From positions 1-64,000 of the forward strand of contig NZ_BAAAMN010000008.1 of NCBI RefSeq assembly GCF_039529295.1: a stretch of 64,000 bases of DNA, written 5' to 3'. The notes below the pieces were generated by a model. That model did no database searches and had not been told where the DNA came from. It worked only from the letters and a program-made list of their open reading frames with translations. Origin of the DNA: Yaniella flava. GTDB taxonomy: Bacteria > Actinomycetota > Actinomycetes > Actinomycetales > Micrococcaceae. Made by a program: the position numbers and the translations under genes. Positions 7,502-15,321 of the stretch are shown here, one piece after another. Position 1 is the stretch's first letter. Every line of letters begins with the position of its first letter.

Positions 7502-8980
7502 ATGAACGTCACTGCTTTCGACTTCTCACAGAAGCAGAATCGCCCGGGCAAAATTGTTGCCCTACATCTCAACTACCCGTCCCGCATCGAACAGCGCGGA
7601 CGCAACCCAAAATTCCCCGGCTACTTCTTGAAGGCCACCTCTTCAATCGCCGCCACCGGTGCGACCATTGAACGTCCAGCCGGCACCGAGCTGCTCGCCT
7701 ATGAGGGCGAAATCGCGTTGATCATCGGCAAGGATGCTCGTCGCGTTGCACCCGAAGACGGCTGGTCATACGTTTCCGGTATTACCGCCGCGAACGACTG
7801 GGGCCTCTACGATCTGCGTCATGCAGACAAGGGCTCGAATGTGAAAAACAAGTCCGGTGATAATTACACCCCGCTGGGTCCGGCTGTCATTGATGCCAAG
7901 GGTATCGACCCAGCTCAGCTGCGCGTCCGCACCTGGGTCAACGGTGACGTCGTTCAAGATGACACCACCGATGATCTCGTGTTCCCATTCGGCCAGCTGA
8001 TCGCAGACCTCTCCCAGATGATGACGCTCGAAGAAGGCGACGTCATTCTGACCGGTACTCCTGCAGGTTCCTCGGTTGCGCAGCCAGGCGACGTTGTGGA
8101 AGTTGAAGTTGATGCACCGCAAGCTGACGGTGCACCGACCACCGGTCGTCTGGTCTCCAATGTCAAAGAAGCAGACTTCGCACTGGCCGCCTACGGCCAC
8201 GGACCAAAGGTTGATGACGTCCAACGTGAAGAAGCCTGGGGCTCGAAAGAAGCCGCTGGCCTCCAAGATCCACGCGCCATCCTGACCGATGCACTGCGTG
8301 AGAAAATCTCTCAGACCGCTGTGGCCACCATCGTGGCGAACATGCGCAAACGCGGCATCAACAACTGCACCATCGATGGGCCGACACCAATGCACCCGGG
8401 CCGCCAGATTCTTGGTTTCGCCAAGACCCTGCGCTACGTGCCAAACCGCGAAGACCTGTTCAAGAAACACGGTGGCGGTTTCAACACCCAGAAGCAGGCC
8501 ATGGACTCGGTCCAGCAAGACGACATCGTGGTCATGGAAGCCCGCGGTGAAAAGGGTACCGGAACACTCGGCGACGTCTTGGCCATGCGAGCGAAGGTTC
8601 GCGGCGCCAACGCGATCATCACCGACGGCGGCGTGCGCGACGCTGCAGCTGTTGTCGATGTTGACATTCCGGTGTACTCCAACGGCAACCACCCGGCAGT
8701 GCTCGGCCGTCGTCACGTCCCATGGGAGATGAACGGCACGATCGCTTGTGGCGGTACCACCGTCCAGCCAAACGACATCATCATTGGTGACGACGACGGC
8801 GTTGTGGTTGTGCCACCAGAGCTGCTGGTCGAAGTGATCGATGATTCTTTTGAACAAGAACAACAAGACGAGTGGGTCTACGAACAAGTCAAGAACGGTG
8901 CTGCCGTGGACGGATTGTTCCCACCGACGGGCGAGTGGAAAGCCAAATACGAGGCTTACCGCGCGGATAAAGGCAACTAA
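7502..8980 (+). CDS. Fumarylacetoacetate hydrolase domain fused to RraA-like domain (HpaG-type, 492 aa)
   Basis: Predicted 5-oxopent-3-ene-1,2,5-tricarboxylate decarboxylase / 2-hydroxyhepta-2,4-diene-1,7-dioate isomerase of homoprotocatechuate meta-cleavage. The ATG at 7502 follows GGAGG with a long 12-base spacer. Residues 1-225 show the FAH fold (LLAYEGEIALIIG, GITAANDWGLYDLR, EGDVILTGTPAG). Residues 255-470 are RraA-like (RAKVRGANAIITDGGVRDA, VLGRRHVPWE, GDDDGVVVVPPELL). The classical HpaG/HpcE enzyme consists of two FAH halves; here the second half is RraA-type, a fold known for aldolases and decarboxylases. The frame is open 111 codons further upstream but that stretch crosses the operator and lacks family similarity. 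First gene of a four-gene operon. Confidence 0.85.
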   Translation: MNVTAFDFSQKQNRPGKIVALHLNYPSRIEQRGRNPKFPGYFLKATSSIAATGATIERPAGTELLAYEGEIALIIGKDARRVAPEDGWSYVSGITAANDWGLYDLRHADKGSNVKNKSGDNYTPLGPAVIDAKGIDPAQLRVRTWVNGDVVQDDTTDDLVFPFGQLIADLSQMMTLEEGDVILTGTPAGSSVAQPGDVVEVEVDAPQADGAPTTGRLVSNVKEADFALAAYGHGPKVDDVQREEAWGSKEAAGLQDPRAILTDALREKISQTAVATIVANMRKRGINNCTIDGPTPMHPGRQILGFAKTLRYVPNREDLFKKHGGGFNTQKQAMDSVQQDDIVVMEARGEKGTGTLGDVLAMRAKVRGANAIITDGGVRDAAAVVDVDIPVYSNGNHPAVLGRRHVPWEMNGTIACGGTTVQPNDIIIGDDDGVVVVPPELLVEVIDDSFEQEQQDEWVYEQVKNGAAVDGLFPPTGEWKAKYEAYRADKGN

Positions 8981-9655
8981 ATGGAATCCAATGGTCTCTC
9001 AAAAGCCGATCAGGCACACCAGTATGTGCTGAAAGGCATTACCACCGGACGGTATAAGCCCGGTGATCGGCTGGTGCTGTCGAGTATTGCCACTGAACTC
9101 GGCATGTCGGTCGTGCCGGTGCGGGAGGCCATTCGGCGGTTGCAAACCGATCAGCTCGTACAGTTTGAACGCAATGTTGGTGCCACGGTCACCGGTATCG
9201 ACCCGGTCGAATACCACCACACCATGGAAACGTTGGCGCTGGCTGAGGGATATTCGACGGCCCAGTGTGCACCACTGGTGACCGCCGAAACCCTCGAAAA
9301 AGCCCGCGGGATCAACGAACAAATGCGTGAACTGGTCGAGCAGGACTTTGCACCGGAACGATTTACAGAGCTAAACGAACAGTTTCACTCGGCACTGTTT
9401 GAACACCACCAGAACCCGCACATTCTTGACCTGGTGCACCGGGGTTGGAACCGGTTGGCGGCACTGCGTTCGTCAACGTTTTCCTTCGTGCCATCGCGTG
9501 CGACGACTTCGGTCGCCGAACACGATGCACTGCTGGAACTGATTGCTGAAGGCGCAGAGTTCTCAGTAATCGAAGCCGCCGCCCGCAATCACCGGCTCAA
9601 TACCCTGAACGCCTACCTAGACCATCATGCAAAATCCGCAACCATAGATTTTTAG
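8981..9655 (+). CDS. GntR-family regulator with FCD domain (hpa repressor candidate)
   Basis: The 224-residue product has an N-terminal winged helix (GDRLVLSSIATELGMSVVPV followed by REAIRRL) and a C-terminal all-helical FCD ligand domain with metal-type His/Asp positions (FTELNEQFHSALFEHHQNPH, ARNHRLNTLNAYLDHH). The ATG follows the stop of the upstream gene directly, so the two are coupled. Its position inside the homoprotocatechuate operon suggests autoregulation and control by a pathway intermediate. The palindromes at 7432-7453 and around 48038-48047 are the likely operators. Ligand and direction of control are inferred, not shown. Confidence 0.88.
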   Translation: MESNGLSKADQAHQYVLKGITTGRYKPGDRLVLSSIATELGMSVVPVREAIRRLQTDQLVQFERNVGATVTGIDPVEYHHTMETLALAEGYSTAQCAPLVTAETLEKARGINEQMRELVEQDFAPERFTELNEQFHSALFEHHQNPHILDLVHRGWNRLAALRSSTFSFVPSRATTSVAEHDALLELIAEGAEFSVIEAAARNHRLNTLNAYLDHHAKSATIDF

Positions 9656-9674
9656 CAACACTCGAAAGGACGAC

Positions 9675-11174
9675 ATGACAAACGGAAAACCCGCAAACAT
9701 GCCAGATAAAATTCGTCACTACATCAACGGTGAATGGGTTGACTCCATTGACGGCGACACCCTCGACGTCATCAACCCGGTCACCAACGAGACCTACATT
9801 CAGGCCGCTTCCGGTAAAGTCGCCGACATCGACGCTGCCGTTGCTGCCGCGAAAGAGGCTTTCGATAACGGCCCTTGGCCACACATGCTGCCACGCGAAC
9901 GCTCACGCATCATGCACAAGATTGCCGATGTTGTAGAAACTCGTCAGCAAGAACTGGCCGAAATGGAAACCTGGGACTCCGGTCTGCCAATCACCCAGAC
10001 CCTGGGGCAGGCACGCCGTGCAGCCGAAAACTTCCGCTTCTTCGCCGACCTGATTGTTGCTCAGCACGACAACGCCTTCAAGGTACCGGGTCGTCAAGCC
10101 AACTACGTCAACCGCAAACCAAAAGGTGTTGCAGGTCTGATCACTCCGTGGAACACGCCGTTCATGCTGGAATCCTGGAAACTCGGCCCAGCATTGGCCA
10201 CCGGGAACACCGTTGTGCTCAAACCAGCTGAATTCACTCCACTGTCGGCTTCGCTGTGGCCAGGTATCTTCGAAGAAGCAGGCCTGCCAACCGGCGTCTT
10301 CAACATGGTCAACGGTTACGGTGAAGAAGGCTTCGCCGGCGACTCGCTGGTCAAGCACCCAGACGTGCCACTGATCTCGTTCACCGGTGAATCCTCGACC
10401 GGTCAGCTTATCTCGGCCAACGCTGCCCCGTATCTCAAGGGCCTGTCGATGGAACTGGGCGGTAAATCCCCAGCCGTGGTCTTCGAAGATGCCGATCTCG
10501 ATGCCGCCATCAACGCGACCGTCTTCGGTGTGTTCTCCCTGAACGGTGAACGTTGCACCGCCGGCTCGCGCATCCTGGTTCAGCGCAGCATCTACGACGA
10601 ATTCGTCGAGCGCTACGCAGCCCAGGCGGCAAACGTCAAAGTTGGTATGCCCAACGATCCAAAGACCGAGGTTGGCGCATTGGTCCACCCAGAACACTTC
10701 GACAAGGTCTGGTCCTACGTCCAAATCGGTAAAGAAGAAGCACGCCTCGTTGCAGGTGGCGACCGTCCAGAAGAGTTCCCAGAAGGAAACTTCCTGCAGC
10801 CAACCGTCTTCGCAGACGTCGCCCCGGATGCACGCATCTTCCAGGAAGAAATCTTCGGTCCGGTCGTGGCAATCACGCCATTCGACACCGATGAAGAAGC
10901 CCTGCAGTTGGCCAATGACACCCAGTACGGTCTGGCAGCCTACATCTGGACCAACGACCTGAAGCGTTCACACAATTTTGCACACAACGTCGACGCCGGC
11001 ATGGTCTGGCTCAACTCCAACAACGTTCGTGACCTGCGCACCCCATTCGGTGGTGTCAAAGCATCCGGACTTGGTCAGGAAGGTGGCTACCGCTCGATCG
11101 ACTTCTACACCGATCAGCAGGCCGTCCACATCAACCTGGGCGAAGTACACAACCCAGTATTCGGTCAGCAGTAA
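9675..11174 (+). CDS. hpaE: 5-carboxymethyl-2-hydroxymuconate semialdehyde dehydrogenase
   Basis: NAD-dependent aldehyde dehydrogenase that oxidises the ring-cleavage semialdehyde in homoprotocatechuate degradation. The product has 499 residues, normal for the family. Visible motifs are GLITPWNTPFMLESWKLGPA, the catalytic Glu region LSMELGGKSPAVVF and the catalytic Cys in LNGERCTAGSR, with EEIFGPVVAITPF near the C terminus. AAAGGA precedes the ATG. The assignment to HpaE rather than another aldehyde dehydrogenase depends on the neighbours: FAH-RraA upstream and hpaD downstream. Confidence 0.9.
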   Translation: MTNGKPANMPDKIRHYINGEWVDSIDGDTLDVINPVTNETYIQAASGKVADIDAAVAAAKEAFDNGPWPHMLPRERSRIMHKIADVVETRQQELAEMETWDSGLPITQTLGQARRAAENFRFFADLIVAQHDNAFKVPGRQANYVNRKPKGVAGLITPWNTPFMLESWKLGPALATGNTVVLKPAEFTPLSASLWPGIFEEAGLPTGVFNMVNGYGEEGFAGDSLVKHPDVPLISFTGESSTGQLISANAAPYLKGLSMELGGKSPAVVFEDADLDAAINATVFGVFSLNGERCTAGSRILVQRSIYDEFVERYAAQAANVKVGMPNDPKTEVGALVHPEHFDKVWSYVQIGKEEARLVAGGDRPEEFPEGNFLQPTVFADVAPDARIFQEEIFGPVVAITPFDTDEEALQLANDTQYGLAAYIWTNDLKRSHNFAHNVDAGMVWLNSNNVRDLRTPFGGVKASGLGQEGGYRSIDFYTDQQAVHINLGEVHNPVFGQQ

Positions 11175-11206
11175 GACCTGGTTGGAACCATTACCGAAGG
11201 ATCATC

Positions 11207-12370
11207 ATGAAAATTGATAAAAATACACGCACCAAGACGAGCTCGGGTTTCCACGTATCTCAGCACGCGTCGGTGAACACGGACAACCCGATCCCAACGC
11301 CAAAGGCCGAAGCCCCAGATGTGCTGCGCGTCGCGTACATGGAACTACAGGTCACCGACCTGGCAGCTTCCCGCAAGTTCTACGTCGACGTTTTGGGCTT
11401 GCACGTCTCCCACGAAGACGACAACGAAGTATACCTTCGTTCTTCGGAAGAGTTCATCCACCACAACCTGCTGCTCAAAAAGGGCCCGGTTGCTGCTGTT
11501 GGTGCATTCTCTTACCGTGTTCGTTCACCAGAAGACGTCGACAAGGCCGAAGCGTTCTACAAGGAACTCGGCTGCCGCACCGAACGTCGCAAAGATGGTT
11601 TCGTAGAAGGTATCGGCGACGCCGTGCGCGTTGAAGACCCACTGGGCTTCCCATACGAGTTCTTCTACGAAGTCGACCACATGGAACGTCTGGCATGGCG
11701 CTACGACCTGCACGTCCCAGGCGCCCTGGTGCGTCTGGACCACTTCAACCAGGTCACCCCAGACGTCCCACGAGCCGCCGCGTACATGCAGGACCTCGGC
11801 TTCCGAGTCACCGAAGAGATCTCCGATGGCGAGACCGTCTACGCTGCATGGATGCGTCGCAAGCCGACCGTCCACGACACCGCGATGACCGGTGGCGACG
11901 GCCCACGGATGCACCACGTTGCCTTCGCGACCCACGAGAAGCACAACATCCTGGCGATCTGTGACCGCCTCGGTGCGCTGCGCCAGTCGGATGCCATCGA
12001 GCGTGGCCCCGGACGCCACGGTGTGTCCAACGCGTTCTACCTCTACCTGCGTGACCCAGACGGCCACCGCGTCGAGATCTATACGCAGGATTACTGGACC
12101 GGCGACCCAGACAACCCAGTAGTTTCCTGGGATGTGCACGACAACCAGCGCCGTGACTGGTGGGGCACCCCGGTTGTACCTTCCTGGTACACCGATGCTT
12201 CATTGGTGCTGGACTTGGATGGCAATCCGAAGGAAGTTGTCGAGCGCACGCACGACAGCGAAATGGAAGTCACTATCGGCGCCGATGGTTTCTCCTACAC
12301 TCGCGCTGACGATGATGAGGAAATGCCAGACTGGAAAAAGGGCGAGTTCAAACTCGGCAACCAGCTCTAA
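11207..12370 (+). CDS. hpaD: 3,4-dihydroxyphenylacetate 2,3-dioxygenase (homoprotocatechuate 2,3-dioxygenase)
   Basis: Extradiol ring-cleavage dioxygenase of the vicinal-oxygen-chelate fold, 387 residues. Two VOC modules are visible, starting VAYMELQVTDLAASRKFYVD and LVRLDHFNQVTPDVPRA. Metal ligands of the family are present: His in LDHFNQ, His in RMHHVAFATHEKHN, and Glu in DGHRVEIYTQDYW. Known actinobacterial relatives use Fe(II) or Mn(II); which metal is used here cannot be read from sequence. AAGGATCATC precedes the ATG. Last gene of the operon. A diverged fragment of a second copy of its 3' end lies at 20222-20346. Confidence 0.95.
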   Translation: MKIDKNTRTKTSSGFHVSQHASVNTDNPIPTPKAEAPDVLRVAYMELQVTDLAASRKFYVDVLGLHVSHEDDNEVYLRSSEEFIHHNLLLKKGPVAAVGAFSYRVRSPEDVDKAEAFYKELGCRTERRKDGFVEGIGDAVRVEDPLGFPYEFFYEVDHMERLAWRYDLHVPGALVRLDHFNQVTPDVPRAAAYMQDLGFRVTEEISDGETVYAAWMRRKPTVHDTAMTGGDGPRMHHVAFATHEKHNILAICDRLGALRQSDAIERGPGRHGVSNAFYLYLRDPDGHRVEIYTQDYWTGDPDNPVVSWDVHDNQRRDWWGTPVVPSWYTDASLVLDLDGNPKEVVERTHDSEMEVTIGADGFSYTRADDDEEMPDWKKGEFKLGNQL

Positions 12371-12406
12371 GGCAACGTCACACACGATGTGACTAGCTCA
12401 AGCAAC

Positions 12407-12443
12407 GCGCCTGCGGACCTTTTGGTCTGCAGGCGCTTTGTTT
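12407..12443 (+). terminator. Rho-independent terminator after hpaD
   Basis: GCGCCTGCGGACC and GGTCTGCAGGCGC form a 13-bp stem with one G-T wobble and a TTTT loop. The run TTTGTTT follows. It lies 37 bp after the hpaD stop codon and closes the operon. Confidence 0.92.
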
Positions 12444-12604
12444 ATTGAGCGACCGGGAGATAGTCAGACGCCTCGCCAGGGTAGAACGCCAAGCAACGAA
12501 AGAACCGAGTGCGGCGCGCGAGGTCACAACCCTTTTCAACAATCGTTGCGCGGATACCATAGCGATAAAGGGATCAAAGCGCATTGCTGCGCAAAAGAAA
12601 GTGG

Positions 12605-14173
12605 ATGAAATATACTGTGAAAGAACAACAACGGGCCGACCTCCATAAGATGATCTGGCAAGTTGCCAACGACTTACGCGGTTCGGTCGATGGGTGGGAC
12701 TTCAAATCGTATGTCCTGGGTATGTTGTTCTACCGGTTCATTTCCGAGAACCTCGCCAACTACATCAATAAAGGTGAGCACGAAGCCGGCAACCCCGACT
12801 TTGATTATGCCGTCCTAGCCGACGATGAGGCCGAGTTCGCGCGCGAAGAGATCGTCAACGAAAAAGGCTTCTTTATCTTGCCCTCAGAGCTCTTTGAGAA
12901 CGTCCGCAAAGACGCGCCTTACGATGAGAACCTCAATGAGACACTTGAAGCTGTCTTCCGGGACATTGAGGGCTCCGCTGTTGGCACGAATAGTGAAGAT
13001 GATCTCAAAGGGTTGTTTGACGACCTGAACGTTAACAGCACTAAGCTCGGCAACACCGTGGCACGGCGCAACGAAAGACTCGTAAAGCTGCTTAATGAGA
13101 TTGGTCGGCTCCCGCTAGATGGAGATTACAACGACAACTCCATCGACCTCTTCGGTGACGCCTACGAATACCTGATGCAGATGTACGCCTCTAGTGCCGG
13201 CAAATCTGGTGGCGAGTACTACACGCCGCAAGAAGTCTCCGAGCTCCTCGCACTGATCACCACCCACAACAGAACTCAAGTTAACAAGGTGTACGACCCA
13301 GCGTGTGGTTCAGGTTCACTGCTGCTAAAGTTTGCCAAAGTGCTGGGCAAAGAGAATGTCGGTGGGTTCTACGGCCAAGAGATCAACCTGACCACATACA
13401 ACTTGGCTCGTATCAATATGTTCTTGCACGATATCAACTACGAAAAGTTCGATATCGCCCTCGGGGACACGTTGACCGAGCCAGCTCACTGGGACGATGA
13501 ACCATTCGAAGCCATCGTTTCTAACCCGCCCTACTCCACCAAATGGGAAGGCGACTCCAACCCCCTACTAATCAACGACCCTCGCTACTCCCCTGCCGGC
13601 GTGTTGGCTCCAAAGTCCAAGGCAGATCTTGCCTTCACCATGCACATGTTGCAGTGGCTCGCCGCCGACGGGACTGCAGCTATCGTTGAGTTTCCTGGTG
13701 TACTTTACCGCGGGGGCGCCGAGCAGAAGATCCGCAAATACCTGATCGAAAACAACTACGTCGAAGCAGTGATCCAACTGCCGCCAGATCTTTTCTTCGG
13801 GACCACCATTGGAACCTGTGTCTTGGTCCTCAAGAAGTCCAAGAACACCAACGATGTGACCTTTGTCGATGCCTCAAAAGAATTCGTCCGCGCTGGTAAT
13901 AAAAACAAACTCTCCCCGGATAACATCCACAAGATCCTGAAGTCGTTTGACGACCGCGTAGACCGTGAGTACTTCGCCTCCGTCATCGATAACGGAGTTA
14001 TCGAAGACAATAACTACAATCTCTCGGTCTCTTCATATGTAGAAGCCGAAGACACCCGCGAAACCATCGACATCACAGAGCTCAACGCCAAAATCGAAAC
14101 AATAGTTGCGCGACAGTCAGAACTTCGTACTGAGATTGACGCGATCGTTGCCGATCTGGAGGGAGCGATATGA
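12605..14173 (+). CDS. hsdM: Type I restriction-modification system, DNA methyltransferase subunit
   Basis: HsdM transfers a methyl group from SAM to adenine in the recognition site. The N-terminal helical domain is seen in MIWQVANDLRGSVDGWDFK, then the SAM motif YDPACGSGSLLLKF and the catalytic NPPY motif in AIVSNPPYSTKW. Length is normal at about 522 residues. The start is not certain: ATG 12605 gives MKYTVKEQQRADLH, and a GTG at 12617 is also possible; neither has a strong ribosome site. It is the first gene of hsdM-hsdS-hsdR, with 4-bp overlaps between genes. Confidence 0.95.
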   Translation: MKYTVKEQQRADLHKMIWQVANDLRGSVDGWDFKSYVLGMLFYRFISENLANYINKGEHEAGNPDFDYAVLADDEAEFAREEIVNEKGFFILPSELFENVRKDAPYDENLNETLEAVFRDIEGSAVGTNSEDDLKGLFDDLNVNSTKLGNTVARRNERLVKLLNEIGRLPLDGDYNDNSIDLFGDAYEYLMQMYASSAGKSGGEYYTPQEVSELLALITTHNRTQVNKVYDPACGSGSLLLKFAKVLGKENVGGFYGQEINLTTYNLARINMFLHDINYEKFDIALGDTLTEPAHWDDEPFEAIVSNPPYSTKWEGDSNPLLINDPRYSPAGVLAPKSKADLAFTMHMLQWLAADGTAAIVEFPGVLYRGGAEQKIRKYLIENNYVEAVIQLPPDLFFGTTIGTCVLVLKKSKNTNDVTFVDASKEFVRAGNKNKLSPDNIHKILKSFDDRVDREYFASVIDNGVIEDNNYNLSVSSYVEAEDTRETIDITELNAKIETIVARQSELRTEIDAIVADLEGAI

Positions 14174-15321
14174 GCCGGGTTGATGAGCTGATCGCAGAGC
14201 ACTGTTCGGATGGCGTTGAGTTCAAGGCGTTGGGAGACGTTTTGCGGATCAGGAATGGAAAGGACCACAAGCCGCTCGGGGACGGCGAGATTCCTGTTTA
14301 TGGGAGTGGTGGGATCATGCGATACGTAGACGCTGCTGCCGCCGAAGGACCCTCAGTACTGATCCCGCGAAAGGGCTCCCTGGGCAATATTTACTATGTG
14401 GAGGGTCCATTCTGGGTCGTGGACACCATCTTCCGAACTGAGATCGACTCATCCCAGATCGACCCCAAGTTCGTGTACCACCTGCTGCTGACGTTGGAGC
14501 TTGGTGAGATGAATCAAGCAGGCGGTGTCCCGAGTCAAACCCAGAGGGTTCTGAATTCGTTACGAATCCCTGTGCCAGCGCTTGTGATACAGCGTGAGAT
14601 AGTCAGGATTCTTGATACGTTCAGTGAGCTGGAAGCGGAGCTGGAAGCGGAGCTGGAAGCACGCAAGCAACAATACGATTTCTATGCTGAAATGTTACTG
14701 GCAGTCGACCATGATGTTCCGGTTGTGAGATTCGGCGATGTCGCGACAATTGTAAGAGGTGCATCACCGCGTCCTATACGACAATTCTTGACCGAAGACC
14801 CTGCCGGTGTTCCCTGGATTAAGATTGGGGACGTCCCGACAGAAGGCAAATACATAACACACACCGCGCAAAGGATCACCACTGAGGGTGCCCAAAAATC
14901 GCGGCGCGTGATGCCCGGTGATTTTGTGCTTTCAAACTCTATGAGTTTTGGCCGCCCGTATGTGTCTAAGATCGAAGGTTATATTCATGACGGATGGCTA
15001 GCCATCAGCGACTTTGAAGAAACCTTCATCCGCGACTACCTTTTCTATCTATTGCGTTCGGTATCTGTACAGGACGAATTTGCGCGAAGAGCTGGAGCGG
15101 GGACAGTAAAAAACCTAAATGCAAGCATAGTGCGTTCTCTTGATATACCTGTTCCACCCTTGGACCAGCAGCGGCGTATCGTTGAAGTCCTCGACAAATT
15201 CGATGCGCTCGTAAACGACATCTCTGCCGGTCTCCCAGGGGAAATAGCTGCGCGCCGTCAGCAGTATGAGTACTACCGAGATAAGCTGTTGACATTCAAA
15301 GAACTAGAGACTGCCTCATGA
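14170..15321 (+). CDS. hsdS: Type I restriction-modification system, specificity subunit
   Basis: HsdS chooses the DNA target through two target-recognition domains, each followed by a conserved helix. Here TRD1 covers about residues 15-150, followed by LEARKQQYDFYAEMLL; TRD2 covers about 180-345, followed by IAARRQQYEYYRDKLL. The two helices are clear repeats of one another. The start ATG overlaps the hsdM stop (ATGA). At the inter-domain helix three 12-bp units encode ELEA three times, a layout like the repeat that sets spacing in EcoR124-type enzymes. Confidence 0.93.
   Translation: MSRVDELIAEHCSDGVEFKALGDVLRIRNGKDHKPLGDGEIPVYGSGGIMRYVDAAAAEGPSVLIPRKGSLGNIYYVEGPFWVVDTIFRTEIDSSQIDPKFVYHLLLTLELGEMNQAGGVPSQTQRVLNSLRIPVPALVIQREIVRILDTFSELEAELEAELEARKQQYDFYAEMLLAVDHDVPVVRFGDVATIVRGASPRPIRQFLTEDPAGVPWIKIGDVPTEGKYITHTAQRITTEGAQKSRRVMPGDFVLSNSMSFGRPYVSKIEGYIHDGWLAISDFEETFIRDYLFYLLRSVSVQDEFARRAGAGTVKNLNASIVRSLDIPVPPLDQQRRIVEVLDKFDALVNDISAGLPGEIAARRQQYEYYRDKLLTFKELETAS
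14626..14661 (+). repeat. Three tandem 12-bp repeats in hsdS (ELEA x3)
   Basis: GAGCTGGAAGCG occurs at 14626-14637 and 14638-14649 and, with one change, at 14650-14661. Each unit encodes four residues in the helix between the two recognition domains. In EcoR124 and its relative, two versus three copies of a four-residue repeat change the length of the non-specific spacer in the target by one base. The near-perfect DNA identity makes slippage plausible. Confidence 0.85.

Noticed and set aside
7766..8887. 373-codon minus-strand frame opposite the FAH-RraA gene
   Set aside because: Antisense to a well-supported enzyme gene; His/Asp/Val-rich composition is typical of shadow frames.
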